From: AC-32 sp963746155
GTDB taxonomy: Bacteria > Actinomycetota > Thermoleophilia > Gaiellales > Gaiellaceae
Direction of reading: 5' to 3'
NCBI GenBank assembly: GCA_963746155.1
Contig: CAVVAB010000010.1
Location: forward strand, 310,001-374,000
Length of the DNA stretch: 64,000 nucleotides
Both the position numbers and the translations under genes were made by a program. The stretch's first letter is position 1. Every line of letters starts with the position of its first letter. Shown here piece after piece: positions 40,600-49,362 of the stretch. The notes beneath the pieces were generated by a model that was not told the origin of the DNA, searched no databases, and saw only the letters and a list, made by a program, of their open reading frames with translations.

Positions 40600-43128
40600 A
40601 TGCGCGAGCTCCCGACCGGAACCGTCACCTTTCTCTTCACGGACATCGAAGGCTCGACGCGCCTGCTCGAGGAGCTGGGTGACGGCTACGCGGACGCGCT
40701 GGCGGAGCATCGGCGGCTTCTGCGGCGGGCCTTCGAGCGCCACGGCGGCGTCGAGGTCGACACGCAGGGCGACGCGTTCTTCATTGCCTTCGCGAGCGCC
40801 AAGGAGGCGCTCGAAGCCGCAGCGGACGGGCAGCGTTCCCTCGCCGTGGGGCGCATCCGCGTCCGGATGGGCGTCCACACCGGCGAGCCGCTGCGAACGG
40901 CCGAGGGCTACGCAGGGATGGATGTCCACCGTGGGGCCCGCATCGCAGCTGCCGGGCACGGCGGGCAGGTGCTCGTCTCCGAGACGACTCGGGCGCTTGC
41001 CCTCGACGAGCGGTCCCCGGAGCTGGCGCTACACGACCTGGGCGAGCACCGGCTGAAGGACCTGAGCCGGCCGCATCATCTTTTCCAGCTCGTCGGCGAG
41101 GGCCTGGAGCGCGAGTTCCCGCCGCTGGCCACGCTCGACAACCGGCCCACGAACCTGCCGCCTCAGCCGACACCGCTGATCGGCCGCGAGCGCGAGGTCG
41201 CCGAGATCGTGGAGCTGCTCCGGCGCGAGGACGTTCAGATTGCGACGGTCACGGGCCCGGGAGGCGCGGGCAAGACGCGCCTCGCGCTCCAGGCGGCCGC
41301 CGACCTGCTCGACGACTTCCGGGACGGCGTCTACCTCGTGGCGCTCGCGCCGATCGCAGAAGCGTCTCTCGTGCTTCCGACAATCGGCAGCTCGCTGGGC
41401 GTGAGGGAAGTCGGTGGCGTCGAGCTCGTCGATACCGTCGCGGAGTTCCTACGCGGCCGCGAGCTGCTCCTCCTGCTCGACAACTTCGAGCACGTCCTCG
41501 AAGCCGGCCCAGGGATCGCCGAGCTCCTCCGTCAGACGCCCTCCACGAAGGTGCTGCTCACCAGCAGAGCTGCGCTGCGCCTCTCGGGTGAGCGTGAGTA
41601 CCCGATCCCGGAACTTGCCGAGAACGAGGCGACGGTGCTGTTCACGGAGCGGGCCCAGGCGGTGAGGCCCGACTTCCGGCTCAACGGCGACGCTCCAACC
41701 GTCGCCGAGATTTGCCGGCGGCTCGACGGCCTGCCGCTTGCGATCGAGCTCGCCGCCGCCCGCGTGAAGATTCTCTCGCCGGACGCGCTGCTCGCGCGGC
41801 TCGACGAGAGGTTGAACGTGCTCACGACAGGCGCGCGCGACTTGCCGGCCCGGCATCGCACGCTCCGTGACGCGATCGCCTGGAGCCACGACCTGCTGAC
41901 GGAGGAAGAGCAGACGCTCTTCGCGAGGCTGAGCGTCTTCGCCGGCGGCTTCACCCTCGAGGCAGCGGAGCACGTGTGCGGCGCCGACCTCGACACGCTC
42001 GGCTCCCTGGTCGAGAAGAGCCTCGTCCGCCAGGGCGACGACCGCTTCTGGATGCTCGAGACCATTCGCGAGTACGCGCTCGAGCGCCTCGAGGCGGGCG
42101 ACCGGAAAGAGGTGGTCCTGCGCCGCCATGCCGAGTTCTTCCTCGACCTCGCCGAGGAGGCCCAGCCGGGTGGGAGCTTCGAGCGCGACGCCTCGCGCTG
42201 GCTCGCGCGGATCGAGCCCGAGCAGGACAACCTCAGGGCGGCGCTCATGCACGCGCGCGCGCTCGATGACGGGGAGCTCGAGCTACGGCTCGCGGCGTCG
42301 TTCGCGGCGCTCTGGCAAGCCTGGTCGCAACTGCGCGAAGGGCTCCATCACATTCGTGAGGCACTTGCCCGGGACGCCGCACCTTCCGATGCCCGTCGCA
42401 AGGCACTCAGGCGTGGAGCGCTGATGGCGTTCAAGCAACGAGACTACGACCTCGCGCGCTCGATGGCGGCGGAGCAGCGTGATCTGGCTACCGACGAGGC
42501 GGCTTTCGCAGAGTCGCTCAGCACGCTCGGAGTAGTCGCGATTGGCGAGGGCCGATTCGACGAAGCCCGGGCGCTCCTCGAAGAGTCCGGGGCGATTCGG
42601 GAACGTCTGGGCGACGGCGTTGGCTTGCAGACGGCGACGCACAATCTCGGGTGTCTCGCGCTCAACGAGGGTGATTTCGAGCAAGCCACGGCTCAGCTGG
42701 AGGCGGCTCTCGCGCAGTCGCGGAGACTCGGGCTCGAGATGGCGCTTCCTATCGGTCTCTGCGATCTCGGCTTCGCGCTCATCGGCCTGGGCAGGTATGC
42801 GGAGGCGCGAACCAGGCTCACGGAGTCGCTCGACGCCTCCGTGCGCCACGGTTCGCCCGAGGAGATCGCGTACTGCCTGGTCGGCCTCGGGGCTGTTGCG
42901 GCTGAGGCCGGCGAGACGGATCGATCCGCTCGCCTGCTCGGCCGGGCCGTTCGTATCGCGGACGAGGCTCACATGGGCTTCGAGGTCTACGCACTTGCCG
43001 TCCGGTCGCAGGTAGAGGACGAATTGCGCTCGCGTCTCGGAGACGAACGCTTCTCGGCCCTCCAGGCCGAAGGCGCGGCGCTCGAGCTCGACGACGCCGT
43101 TTCGGAGGCCCGGGCCTCCATAGACTGA
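40600..43128 (+). CDS. Class III adenylate/guanylate cyclase domain fused to a STAND ATPase and TPR-like repeats
   Basis: 842 residues. The cyclase catalytic domain is at 1-165, with GTVTFLFTDIEGSTRLLEEL (metal D15) and VEVDTQGDAFFIAF (metal D58). A signal-transduction NTPase (NB-ARC-like) spans about 190-500, with Walker A in VTGPGGAGKTRLAL (219-227) and Walker B in LLLLDNFEHVLE. RLDGLPLAIELAAARVKIL and HRTLRDAIAWSHDLL are typical of BTAD/LuxR-type STAND proteins. A helical repeat tail follows, with units such as TATHNLGCLALNEGDFEQAT. There is no DNA-binding domain, so it probably senses a ligand and makes or modulates cyclic nucleotide. Confidence 0.8.
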   Translation: MRELPTGTVTFLFTDIEGSTRLLEELGDGYADALAEHRRLLRRAFERHGGVEVDTQGDAFFIAFASAKEALEAAADGQRSLAVGRIRVRMGVHTGEPLRTAEGYAGMDVHRGARIAAAGHGGQVLVSETTRALALDERSPELALHDLGEHRLKDLSRPHHLFQLVGEGLEREFPPLATLDNRPTNLPPQPTPLIGREREVAEIVELLRREDVQIATVTGPGGAGKTRLALQAAADLLDDFRDGVYLVALAPIAEASLVLPTIGSSLGVREVGGVELVDTVAEFLRGRELLLLLDNFEHVLEAGPGIAELLRQTPSTKVLLTSRAALRLSGEREYPIPELAENEATVLFTERAQAVRPDFRLNGDAPTVAEICRRLDGLPLAIELAAARVKILSPDALLARLDERLNVLTTGARDLPARHRTLRDAIAWSHDLLTEEEQTLFARLSVFAGGFTLEAAEHVCGADLDTLGSLVEKSLVRQGDDRFWMLETIREYALERLEAGDRKEVVLRRHAEFFLDLAEEAQPGGSFERDASRWLARIEPEQDNLRAALMHARALDDGELELRLAASFAALWQAWSQLREGLHHIREALARDAAPSDARRKALRRGALMAFKQRDYDLARSMAAEQRDLATDEAAFAESLSTLGVVAIGEGRFDEARALLEESGAIRERLGDGVGLQTATHNLGCLALNEGDFEQATAQLEAALAQSRRLGLEMALPIGLCDLGFALIGLGRYAEARTRLTESLDASVRHGSPEEIAYCLVGLGAVAAEAGETDRSARLLGRAVRIADEAHMGFEVYALAVRSQVEDELRSRLGDERFSALQAEGAALELDDAVSEARASID
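43121..43126 (+). promoter_or_regulatory. -10 hexamer TAGACT for ubiD
   Basis: TAGACT ends 7 bases before ATG 43134 and overlaps the last codons of the cyclase gene. Confidence 0.42.
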
Positions 43129-43133
43129 TCGCG

Positions 43134-44622
43134 ATGACCGCCGCTCGCGACCTCCGCGACTGGATCGCGCTCCTGGAGCGGGAAGGCGAGCTCGTGCGCG
43201 TCGCCGCGGAGGTCGATCCCGCATCTCGAGATCACGGAGATCACCGACCGCGTCGTCAAGAGCGGCGGGCCCGCGCTCCTGTTCGAGCGGCCGAAGGGCT
43301 CCGAGCATCCGCTGCTGATCAACCAGTTCGGCACCGAGCGGCGGATGTGCCTCGCGCTCGGGGTCGAGACACTCGACGAGGCCGGCGCGAAGCTCGGGGA
43401 GGTGCTCGAGATGCAGCCGCCGCAGGGCCTCGCCGAGAAGGTGCGCGGGCTCAAGAAGCTGAAGTCGATCGCGGACTCGCAGCCGAAGAGCGTCCGCAGC
43501 GGCCCCGTGCAGGAGGTCGTGCTCACGGGCGACGAGGTCGACCTCGGCGCGCTCCCGATCCAGACCTGCTGGCCCGGCGACGCGGCCCCGTTCATCACGC
43601 TGCCCGCGGTCATCACGGCCGACCCGCGCACGGGCGGGCGCAACGTCGGCATGTACCGGATGCAGGTGCTCGACAGGCGCACGACCGCGATGCACTGGCA
43701 GATCCACAAGGACGGCCGCGCCGACTACCTGCTCGCAGACGGCCGGATGGAGGTCGCGGTCGCGCTCGGGCTCGATCCGATCACGGCCTACGCGGCGAGC
43801 GCGCCGCTGCCCAAGCACGTCGACGAGCTGATGCTCGCGGGCTTCCTGCGCGGCGAGCCGGTCGAGCTTGTCCAGGGGAAGACCGTCGAGCTCGAGGTGC
43901 CGGCGAACGCCGAGATCGTCCTCGAGGGCCACATCGACCGCGACGACCTGACGACCGAGGGCCCGTTCGGCGACCACACCGGCTACTACACGGCGCCCGA
44001 GCCGTTCCCGGTCTTCCACGTCGACGCGATCACGATGCGGCGCGACGCGATCTACCCCTCGATCGTCGTCGGCAAGCCGCCCGCCGAGGATGCGTGGCTC
44101 GGCAAGGCGACCGAGCGGCTGTTCCTGCCGGCCATCCGCATGAGCGTCCCCGAGATCGTCGACTACGACCTGCCCGTCGCCGGCGCGTTCCACAACTGCT
44201 GCCTCGTCTCGATCCGCAAGAGCTTCCCCGGCCAGGCGCAGAAGGTCATGCACGCGGTCTGGGGCCTCGGCCTGCTCAGCCTGACGAAGGCGGTCGTCGT
44301 GGTCGACGAGTGGGTGGACGTGCACGACTACGAGGAGGTCTTCTTCCGAGTCTGTGCGAACGTCGACGTCAAGCGGGACGTGCTGCTGACCGAGGGGCCG
44401 CTCGACCATCTCGACCACGCGCCGTCGATGCAGTTCTACGGCGGCAAGATCGGCATCGACGCGACCCACAAGGGCCCGGCGGAGGGCGCGCGCCCGTGGC
44501 CGGCCGAGATCCAGATGAGCGACGAGATCCAGCGGCTGGTGGACGGCCGCTGGGAGGAGTACGGTCTCGGACCGGTGGGAGCTGCGGAAGACGGGTCGTT
44601 GCGCCAACTGTTACGTCGTTGA
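43134..44622 (+). CDS. ubiD: UbiD-family prenyl-FMN-dependent decarboxylase (single frameshift near the start)
   Basis: About 495 residues. Most of the protein is in one frame from HLEITEITDRVVKSGGPALL. The start MTAARDLRDWIALLEREGEL is one base off. Removing one C from GATCCCGCATCTC at 43218-43220 gives VDPHLEITEIT, the expected join. GRNVGMYRMQVLDRRTTAM and EGPFGDHTGYYTAPEPFPVF are UbiD signatures for cofactor binding and catalysis. It needs prenylated FMN from UbiX, encoded at 47186. Menaquinone genes downstream suggest the substrate is the prenylated 1,4-dihydroxy-6-naphthoate of the futalosine route (inference). Confidence 0.85.
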
Positions 44623-44647
44623 CGACGCAGACGTGCGACGATTGAAT
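44619..44647 (+). promoter_or_regulatory. Candidate -35/-10 promoter of the quinol oxidoreductase operon
   Basis: TTGACG (44619-44624), a 17-base spacer and TTGAAT (44642-44647) precede a 43-base leader with GAAGGGGAGG before GTG 44691. This is one of the few leadered, Shine-Dalgarno-bearing starts in the window. Confidence 0.4.
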
Positions 44648-44690
44648 CTCGCCGCTAGACGACGCTAGAGACGAAGGGGAGGCGCGCCGG

Positions 44691-45605
44691 GTGGAACCCG
44701 AAGAAGGCCACGGGCAGGAGGAGCAGTCCGCGCCGAGCCTGTGGCCGATCGGTCTTGCCGTCGGGGTCGTCTGCCTGCTCGTCGGCCTCGTCGTCAGCTG
44801 GGTCGCCGTGGCTGTCGGCGCCGCGCTCTTCGTGATCTTCGGCGCCCTCTGGGCGCGGGATGTCGCCTCGGGCCACCGCGCGCCGAAGGTCGACGACGAA
44901 CCGCGTGAGGCCGAGGCGCCCGCCGGCGAGGCCGAGGCGCCGAGCGAGCGCTACCCGCGCAACATCTTCCTCGAGATCGCCACGCTCGCGATCGGCGCGC
45001 TGATCGGCCTGATCGTCACGGTTCCGGTGCTGGCGATGTCGGTGCTGGACGGGTTCTTGAAACAGCACCAGAAGAAGGTCGACCTCGGCCCGCTCGAGAA
45101 CTTCCCCGAGGGCCAGTACATGGTCGCGACCTTCACGCAGGATCCGGCCCAGGGCGCGATCTCGCGCCGCACGGCGTTCGTCCGCAACAACGGCCAGCTG
45201 AACGGCCAGCCGAGCTTCACCTGTATCTCGAACCGCTGCGTCCACCTCGGCTGCCCGGTGCAGCCTGGCGGACCGACGTTCGACGACAAGGGGCAGAACG
45301 TCAAGACGCACAACGGCGAGGTGGCGCTGACGCCGTCGCTGCCCGCGGCCGGCTTCATCTGCCCGTGCCACGGCGGCTCGTACGACCAGGAGGGGAACCG
45401 GATCGCCGGGCCGCCCACCCGCGCGCTCAACCGCTACGAGTTCTCCATCGTCGACGGCCGCCTTGTGCTCGGGAACCTCTTCAGCGTGTCCGAGGTCGAC
45501 GGAACCGGGGCCAACGCGAAGATCCACGCCTACGAGCTCGCCGGCCCGGGCCAGCACATCGACGGCCCCGAGGCGCTGTTCTACCCGCTCCAGCCCCCGC
45601 ACTGA
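44691..45605 (+). CDS. qcrA: Menaquinol:cytochrome c oxidoreductase Rieske iron-sulfur subunit
   Basis: 304 residues. The N-terminus is cytosolic. Two close helices follow (IGLAVGVVCLLVGLVVSWVA and AVGAALFVIFGAL), then an Ala/Glu-rich loop and a third helix (EIATLAIGALIGLIVTVPVL) that exposes the Rieske domain outside. The [2Fe-2S] ligands are CVHLGC (C183, H185) and CPCHGGSYD (C224, H227). Three helices, not one, are typical of actinobacterial Rieske proteins. It has a leadered promoter and overlaps qcrB by one base. Confidence 0.9.
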   Translation: MEPEEGHGQEEQSAPSLWPIGLAVGVVCLLVGLVVSWVAVAVGAALFVIFGALWARDVASGHRAPKVDDEPREAEAPAGEAEAPSERYPRNIFLEIATLAIGALIGLIVTVPVLAMSVLDGFLKQHQKKVDLGPLENFPEGQYMVATFTQDPAQGAISRRTAFVRNNGQLNGQPSFTCISNRCVHLGCPVQPGGPTFDDKGQNVKTHNGEVALTPSLPAAGFICPCHGGSYDQEGNRIAGPPTRALNRYEFSIVDGRLVLGNLFSVSEVDGTGANAKIHAYELAGPGQHIDGPEALFYPLQPPH

Positions 45606-46393
45606 TGGCGCGCAAGCAAAGCAAGGCCCACCAGGCCGTCATGTATCCGCTCGACTGGCTCGAGGAGCGCTCGGGCCTCATCGGCGGGCTCAAGTACTTC
45701 CTCTTCCGGAAGGTCCCGGGCGACACGAACTGGTTCCACACGCTCGGCTCGGCGACGCTGACCGCGTTCATCGTCCAGCTCGTCACCGGCGTGATCCTGG
45801 CGATGTACTACAAGCCTTCGCCCGCGGAAGCGCACAGCTCGGTCGAGCACATCACGAACGACGTCACGCTCGGCTGGCTGGTGCGCGGGATGCACCGCTG
45901 GGGCGCGAGCGTCTTCATCATCCTGATGTTCCTGCACATGGGCCGCGTGTTCCTGTTCGGCGCCTACAAGTACCCGCGCGAGCTGAACTGGATCATCGGC
46001 GTGCTCCTGCTCGCGACCGGCCTCTTCGAGGGGCTGACCGGGTACCTGCTGCCGTTCGACCAGACCGCCTACTGGGCGACCGTCGTCGCGATCAACATCA
46101 ACGGGACGGCGCCGTTCGTCGGCCCGTTCCTCGCCTCGCTCTTACGCGGCGGGGCAGAGATCGGCCCTGACACGCTCGCCCGGTTCTACTCGCTGCACAT
46201 GCTGGTCGTGCCCGGCGCGCTGATGGCGCTGATCGGCCTGCACCTGTATCTCGTCGTCCGGCTGGGCGTGTCGTCGCCGCCGTGGTCCGACGAGGCAGCG
46301 GGCCGTGAGCGCGAGCCCGAGCCGCCGCCGTCGAAGGCCGGCCTCGTCCAGCCCCGCCCGCGCACGGGCCTGTCCAGGAGGCCGACGGAATGA
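45605..46393 (+). CDS. qcrB: Cytochrome b (b6-like N-terminal half) of quinol:cytochrome c oxidoreductase
   Basis: 262 residues with four main helices. Haem b ligands are His pairs in MHRWGASVFIILMFLHMGRV and in FYSLHMLVVPGALMALIGLH. GYLLPFDQTAYWATVVA is the quinone-site region of helix C and cd. The split cytochrome b (only four helices here, the rest in the next gene) is the b6f/Bacillus arrangement and differs from the eight-helix mitochondrial type. The Pro/Arg-rich C-terminal tail is unusual but short. ATG 45605 overlaps the qcrA stop. Confidence 0.92.
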   Translation: MARKQSKAHQAVMYPLDWLEERSGLIGGLKYFLFRKVPGDTNWFHTLGSATLTAFIVQLVTGVILAMYYKPSPAEAHSSVEHITNDVTLGWLVRGMHRWGASVFIILMFLHMGRVFLFGAYKYPRELNWIIGVLLLATGLFEGLTGYLLPFDQTAYWATVVAININGTAPFVGPFLASLLRGGAEIGPDTLARFYSLHMLVVPGALMALIGLHLYLVVRLGVSSPPWSDEAAGREREPEPPPSKAGLVQPRPRTGLSRRPTE

Positions 46394-47182
46394 GCTCGGT
46401 CGACCCACGCCGCGAGGAGTTCAAGCGCTACAAGGAGGACGTCAAGGAGCACGGGAAGCCGTTCTTCCCGTACGCGATGTTCCACGACACGGTCATGAGC
46501 CTCGTCGTGGTCTGCGTGATCACCGGGCTCGCGATCGTCTGGAAGTACACGGACATCCTCGGCGCGCTGATCGGGCCCGAGGCCGACCCGGGTACGAGGA
46601 CGTTCGTGCCGCGTCCCGACTGGTACTTCTACTTCCTCTTCTACCTGCTCCGGATCTTCAAGTGGCCGGACTCGGTGATCCTGGCGACGGTCGGGATCCC
46701 GACGATCGCCCTGATCCTGCTTCTCGCGCTGCCGTTCATCGACCGCAGCACCGAGCGACGGCTGTCGCGCCGGCCGGTCGTGATCGTGGCCGCGGCGCTG
46801 ACCGTGCTGGCCATGGCCGACCTGACCTACAAGGGCGCGGTCGCAAAGGAGCCGATCGCGAGCGAGATCGAGGCGGCCATCCCGAGCTGGGCCGCCAAGC
46901 AGGGGTTCCAGGGCAACGCCGAGGCGAAAGCCGGCGCGAAGCTGTTCGCCCAGTCGGGCTGCACGAACTGCCACACCTACCTCGGCACGGGCGGGTCTGC
47001 AGCTCGGCGCGCCGGACCTCTCGGCCGAGGGGGCGAAGGGCAAGGGCGTCCAGTTCCAGATCGACCACCTGAAGTGCCCGAGCTGCGTCAACCCGGGCTC
47101 GCCGATGCCCTCGTTCCAAAAGCTTGGGGAGGACAACCTGCACAAGCTGGCCGTCTTCCTCGAGGCATCGAAGGGCGGCTAG
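46390..47182 (+). CDS. qcrC: Subunit IV-like cytochrome b C-terminal half fused to a mono-haem cytochrome c (single frameshift)
   Basis: About 263 residues. The N-terminal 160 form subunit IV: FHDTVMSLVVVCVITGLAIV, VPRPDWYFYFLFYLLRIFKW (PDWYF is the PEWY quinol-oxidation motif variant) and a further helix. An extracytoplasmic cytochrome c domain follows, with CTNCHTYLGTGG (haem at 191-195) and an axial Met in SPMPSFQKL. The frame shifts near 46995. Dropping one G from GGCGGGTCTG gives GTGGLQLGAPDLSAEG. The same b-c fusion is the QcrC layout of Bacillus. It overlaps qcrB by 4 bases. Confidence 0.88.
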
Positions 47183-47185
47183 CCG

Positions 47186-47776
47186 GTGCACGTATTCCTC
47201 GGGATCACGGGCGCGTCGGGGGCGCCGTACGCGGCCCGGCTCCTGGAGGCGCTCGCCGGAGCGGACTGCGAGATCGGCCTCTGCGCCTCCCGCGCCGGGG
47301 TCGAGGTGCTCGCGACCGAGCTCTACGGCGATGCGCGGCTCTCGTACGACGAGACGGTCGCGCGGCTGACCGAGCCTGTGCGAGACGCGGTCACGCTCTA
47401 CGACGAGCGCGACTGGCACGCGCCGTACGCGAGCGGCTCGGCCAAGGTCGACGCGTACGTCATCTGCCCGTGCTCGATGGGCACGCTCGGCACGATCGCC
47501 TCCGGCGCGATGACGAACCTGATCCAGCGGGCGGCCAGCGTCGCCCTCAAGGAGGAGCGCAAGCTCGTGCTCTGCCCGCGCGAGACGCCGCTTTCGCTGA
47601 TCCACCTCGAGAACATGACCCGCGTGAAACAGGCCGGCGCGACGCTGCTCTTCCTCGCGCCCGGCTTCTACCACGGAGCGGAGTCGGTGGACGACCTCGT
47701 CGACTTCATCGTCGCGCGCTGCCTCGACCAGCTCGGGCTCGAGCACAACGCAGCGCGCCGCTGGGGCCAGGAGTGA
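47186..47776 (+). CDS. ubiX: Flavin prenyltransferase UbiX
   Basis: A 196-residue enzyme that makes prenylated FMN from FMN and dimethylallyl phosphate, the cofactor of UbiD enzymes. FLGITGASGAPYAARLLEAL (FMN loop), VICPCSMGTLGTIASGAMTN and KLVLCPRETPLSLIHLENM are the family signatures. It sits 4 bases after qcrC, upstream of menG, and supports the ubiD gene 2.5 kb upstream. Confidence 0.92.
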   Translation: MHVFLGITGASGAPYAARLLEALAGADCEIGLCASRAGVEVLATELYGDARLSYDETVARLTEPVRDAVTLYDERDWHAPYASGSAKVDAYVICPCSMGTLGTIASGAMTNLIQRAASVALKEERKLVLCPRETPLSLIHLENMTRVKQAGATLLFLAPGFYHGAESVDDLVDFIVARCLDQLGLEHNAARRWGQE

Positions 47777-48457
47777 CCACGCAGGCCGGCACGCTCCCAG
47801 CCGAGGGCGTCCGCGCGATGTTCGACCGGATCGCTCCGGTCTACGACGCCATGAACCACGTGATGACCGCCGGGCTCGACCGGCGCTGGCGGGCCGAGAC
47901 CGCGGCTGCGGTCGTCCAGCCGGGCGACCGCGTGCTCGACGCGTGCTGCGGGACCGGCGACCTGGCGCTTGCCTCCGTGCGCGCCGGCGGCCGGGTGACG
48001 GGCCTGGACTTCTCGGCGCGCATGCTCGCCCGCGCGCGCAAGAAGTCGAGCGAGGTCGAGTGGGTCCAGGGCGACGCGCTCGCGCTCCCGTTCGACGACG
48101 ACTCGTTCGACGCGGCGACGGTCGGCTTCGGCGTCCGCAACCTCGCCGACCTCGAGGGCGGGCTCGCCGAGCTGAAGCGCGTCCTGCGACCCGGTGGGCG
48201 GGTCGCCGTCCTCGAGATCACCCAGCCGAAGGGCCGGCTCGAGCCGTTCTACCGCGTCTGGTTCGACCGGGTCGTGCCGCTGCTGGGAAAGGTCCTCCCT
48301 GGAGGCGCCGCGTACACCTACTTGCCCGCGAGTGTCCGACGCTTCCCCGGCCCGGAGGACCTGGCGAGCGTCATGCGCACGGCCGGGTTCGCCGAGGTTC
48401 GCTACCGGCTCTTCGCCGGCGGCATCGTCGCGCTGCACACGGGGGTGTCCGGCGTGA
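47773..48457 (+). CDS. menG: Demethylmenaquinone methyltransferase (MenG/UbiE)
   Basis: The last step of menaquinone synthesis, SAM-dependent C-methylation of the naphthoquinone ring. About 227 residues: VRAMFDRIAPVYDAMNHVMT, the SAM motif RVLDACCGTGDLALASVRAG, SFDAATVGFGVRNLADLE and YTYLPASVRRFPGPEDLASV, ending FAGGIVALHTG. As written the frame passes without a stop into the polyprenyl synthase. If one G is dropped from GGGGG at 48441-48445 it ends HTGCPA at TGA 48455-48457, overlapping the GTG of the next gene. The second reading matches the GTGA couplings seen throughout this operon. Confidence 0.87.
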
Positions 48458-49362
48458 GCCTCGCGACGATCCGCGAGAGCCCCGGGCTCGACGAGTACCT
48501 CGACGGCCTCGACGAGCGGCTGACCGCGGCCGTCGAAGCGTGTCCCGGGCTCGTGGCCACGGTCGGAGCGGAGGCGCTCGCGGCCGGCGGGAAGCGTCTG
48601 CGGCCGCTGCTCGTCTTCCTGACCGCGCCCGAGGGCGACCCGCCGCTCGCGGCCGGCGCCGCCGTCGAGCTCGTGCACACGGCGACGCTCGTGCACGACG
48701 ACCTGATCGACCAGGCCGAGTACCGCCGCGGCCGCGCAGCCGCCTGGACGAGCCACGGCCCTGCCGCCGCGCGCGCCGCGGGCGACTACCTCTTCGCGCG
48801 CGCGTTCGCCGAGCTTGCGGCGACCGGCGACCAGGCGGCCGTCAGCTACCTCGCGGGCGCCACGCTTGCCCTCGCGCGCGGCGAGGCGCTCCAGCGCGCG
48901 CAGACGCACGACCCCGAGACCACCGTCGAGGCCTACCTCGAGCGCTGCGCGCTCAAGACGGGAAAGCTCTTCGAGGCCGCCTGCCTCCTCGGCAGCGGCG
49001 GCGACCGCGGCCTCGGCGAGTTCGGCCTCTCGCTCGGGATCGCCTTCCAGATCGCCGACGACATCCTCGACTGCTCGGGCGAGACGATCGAGACCGGCAA
49101 GATCGCGGGCACCGACCTCCGCGAGGGGACGCCGACGCTCCCGCTGATCCTCGCCGCGCGCGAGGACGAGTCGGTGCGCAGCGCGCTCGCAGGCGGGCCG
49201 CTCGACGGAGCCCTGCTCAAGGTCGGCGAGACCGACGCGCTCGACCGCTCCCGCGTGGTCGCGCTCGACTACGCGCGCCGAGCCCGCGCCTGCCTCGACG
49301 GCCACCTTCGCCGCGAGGAGCTCGAGGCCCTGACCGACGCCGTCGTGGACCGGGAGTCCTGA
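48454..49362 (+). CDS. Polyprenyl diphosphate synthase (trans-isoprenyl type)
   Basis: 302 residues from GTG 48454. It makes the menaquinone side chain by adding isopentenyl units. GGKRLRPLLVFLTA, the first Asp-rich motif LVHDDLIDQAEYRRG (D82-D86) and the second IAFQIADDILDCSGE (D202-D206) are complete. The product length (heptaprenyl, octaprenyl or nonaprenyl) cannot be read reliably. It is in the same open frame as menG, probably by an inserted base upstream. Its stop overlaps the mqnA start (TGATG). Confidence 0.88.
   Translation: MSLATIRESPGLDEYLDGLDERLTAAVEACPGLVATVGAEALAAGGKRLRPLLVFLTAPEGDPPLAAGAAVELVHTATLVHDDLIDQAEYRRGRAAAWTSHGPAAARAAGDYLFARAFAELAATGDQAAVSYLAGATLALARGEALQRAQTHDPETTVEAYLERCALKTGKLFEAACLLGSGGDRGLGEFGLSLGIAFQIADDILDCSGETIETGKIAGTDLREGTPTLPLILAAREDESVRSALAGGPLDGALLKVGETDALDRSRVVALDYARRARACLDGHLRREELEALTDAVVDRES

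Noticed and set aside
46390..49362. A 990-residue protein combining cytochrome b, MenG and polyprenyl synthase
   Set aside because: The part between 46995 and 47773 is shadow translation over the cytochrome c end and ubiX. The cytochrome and MenG segments share a frame only by chance.
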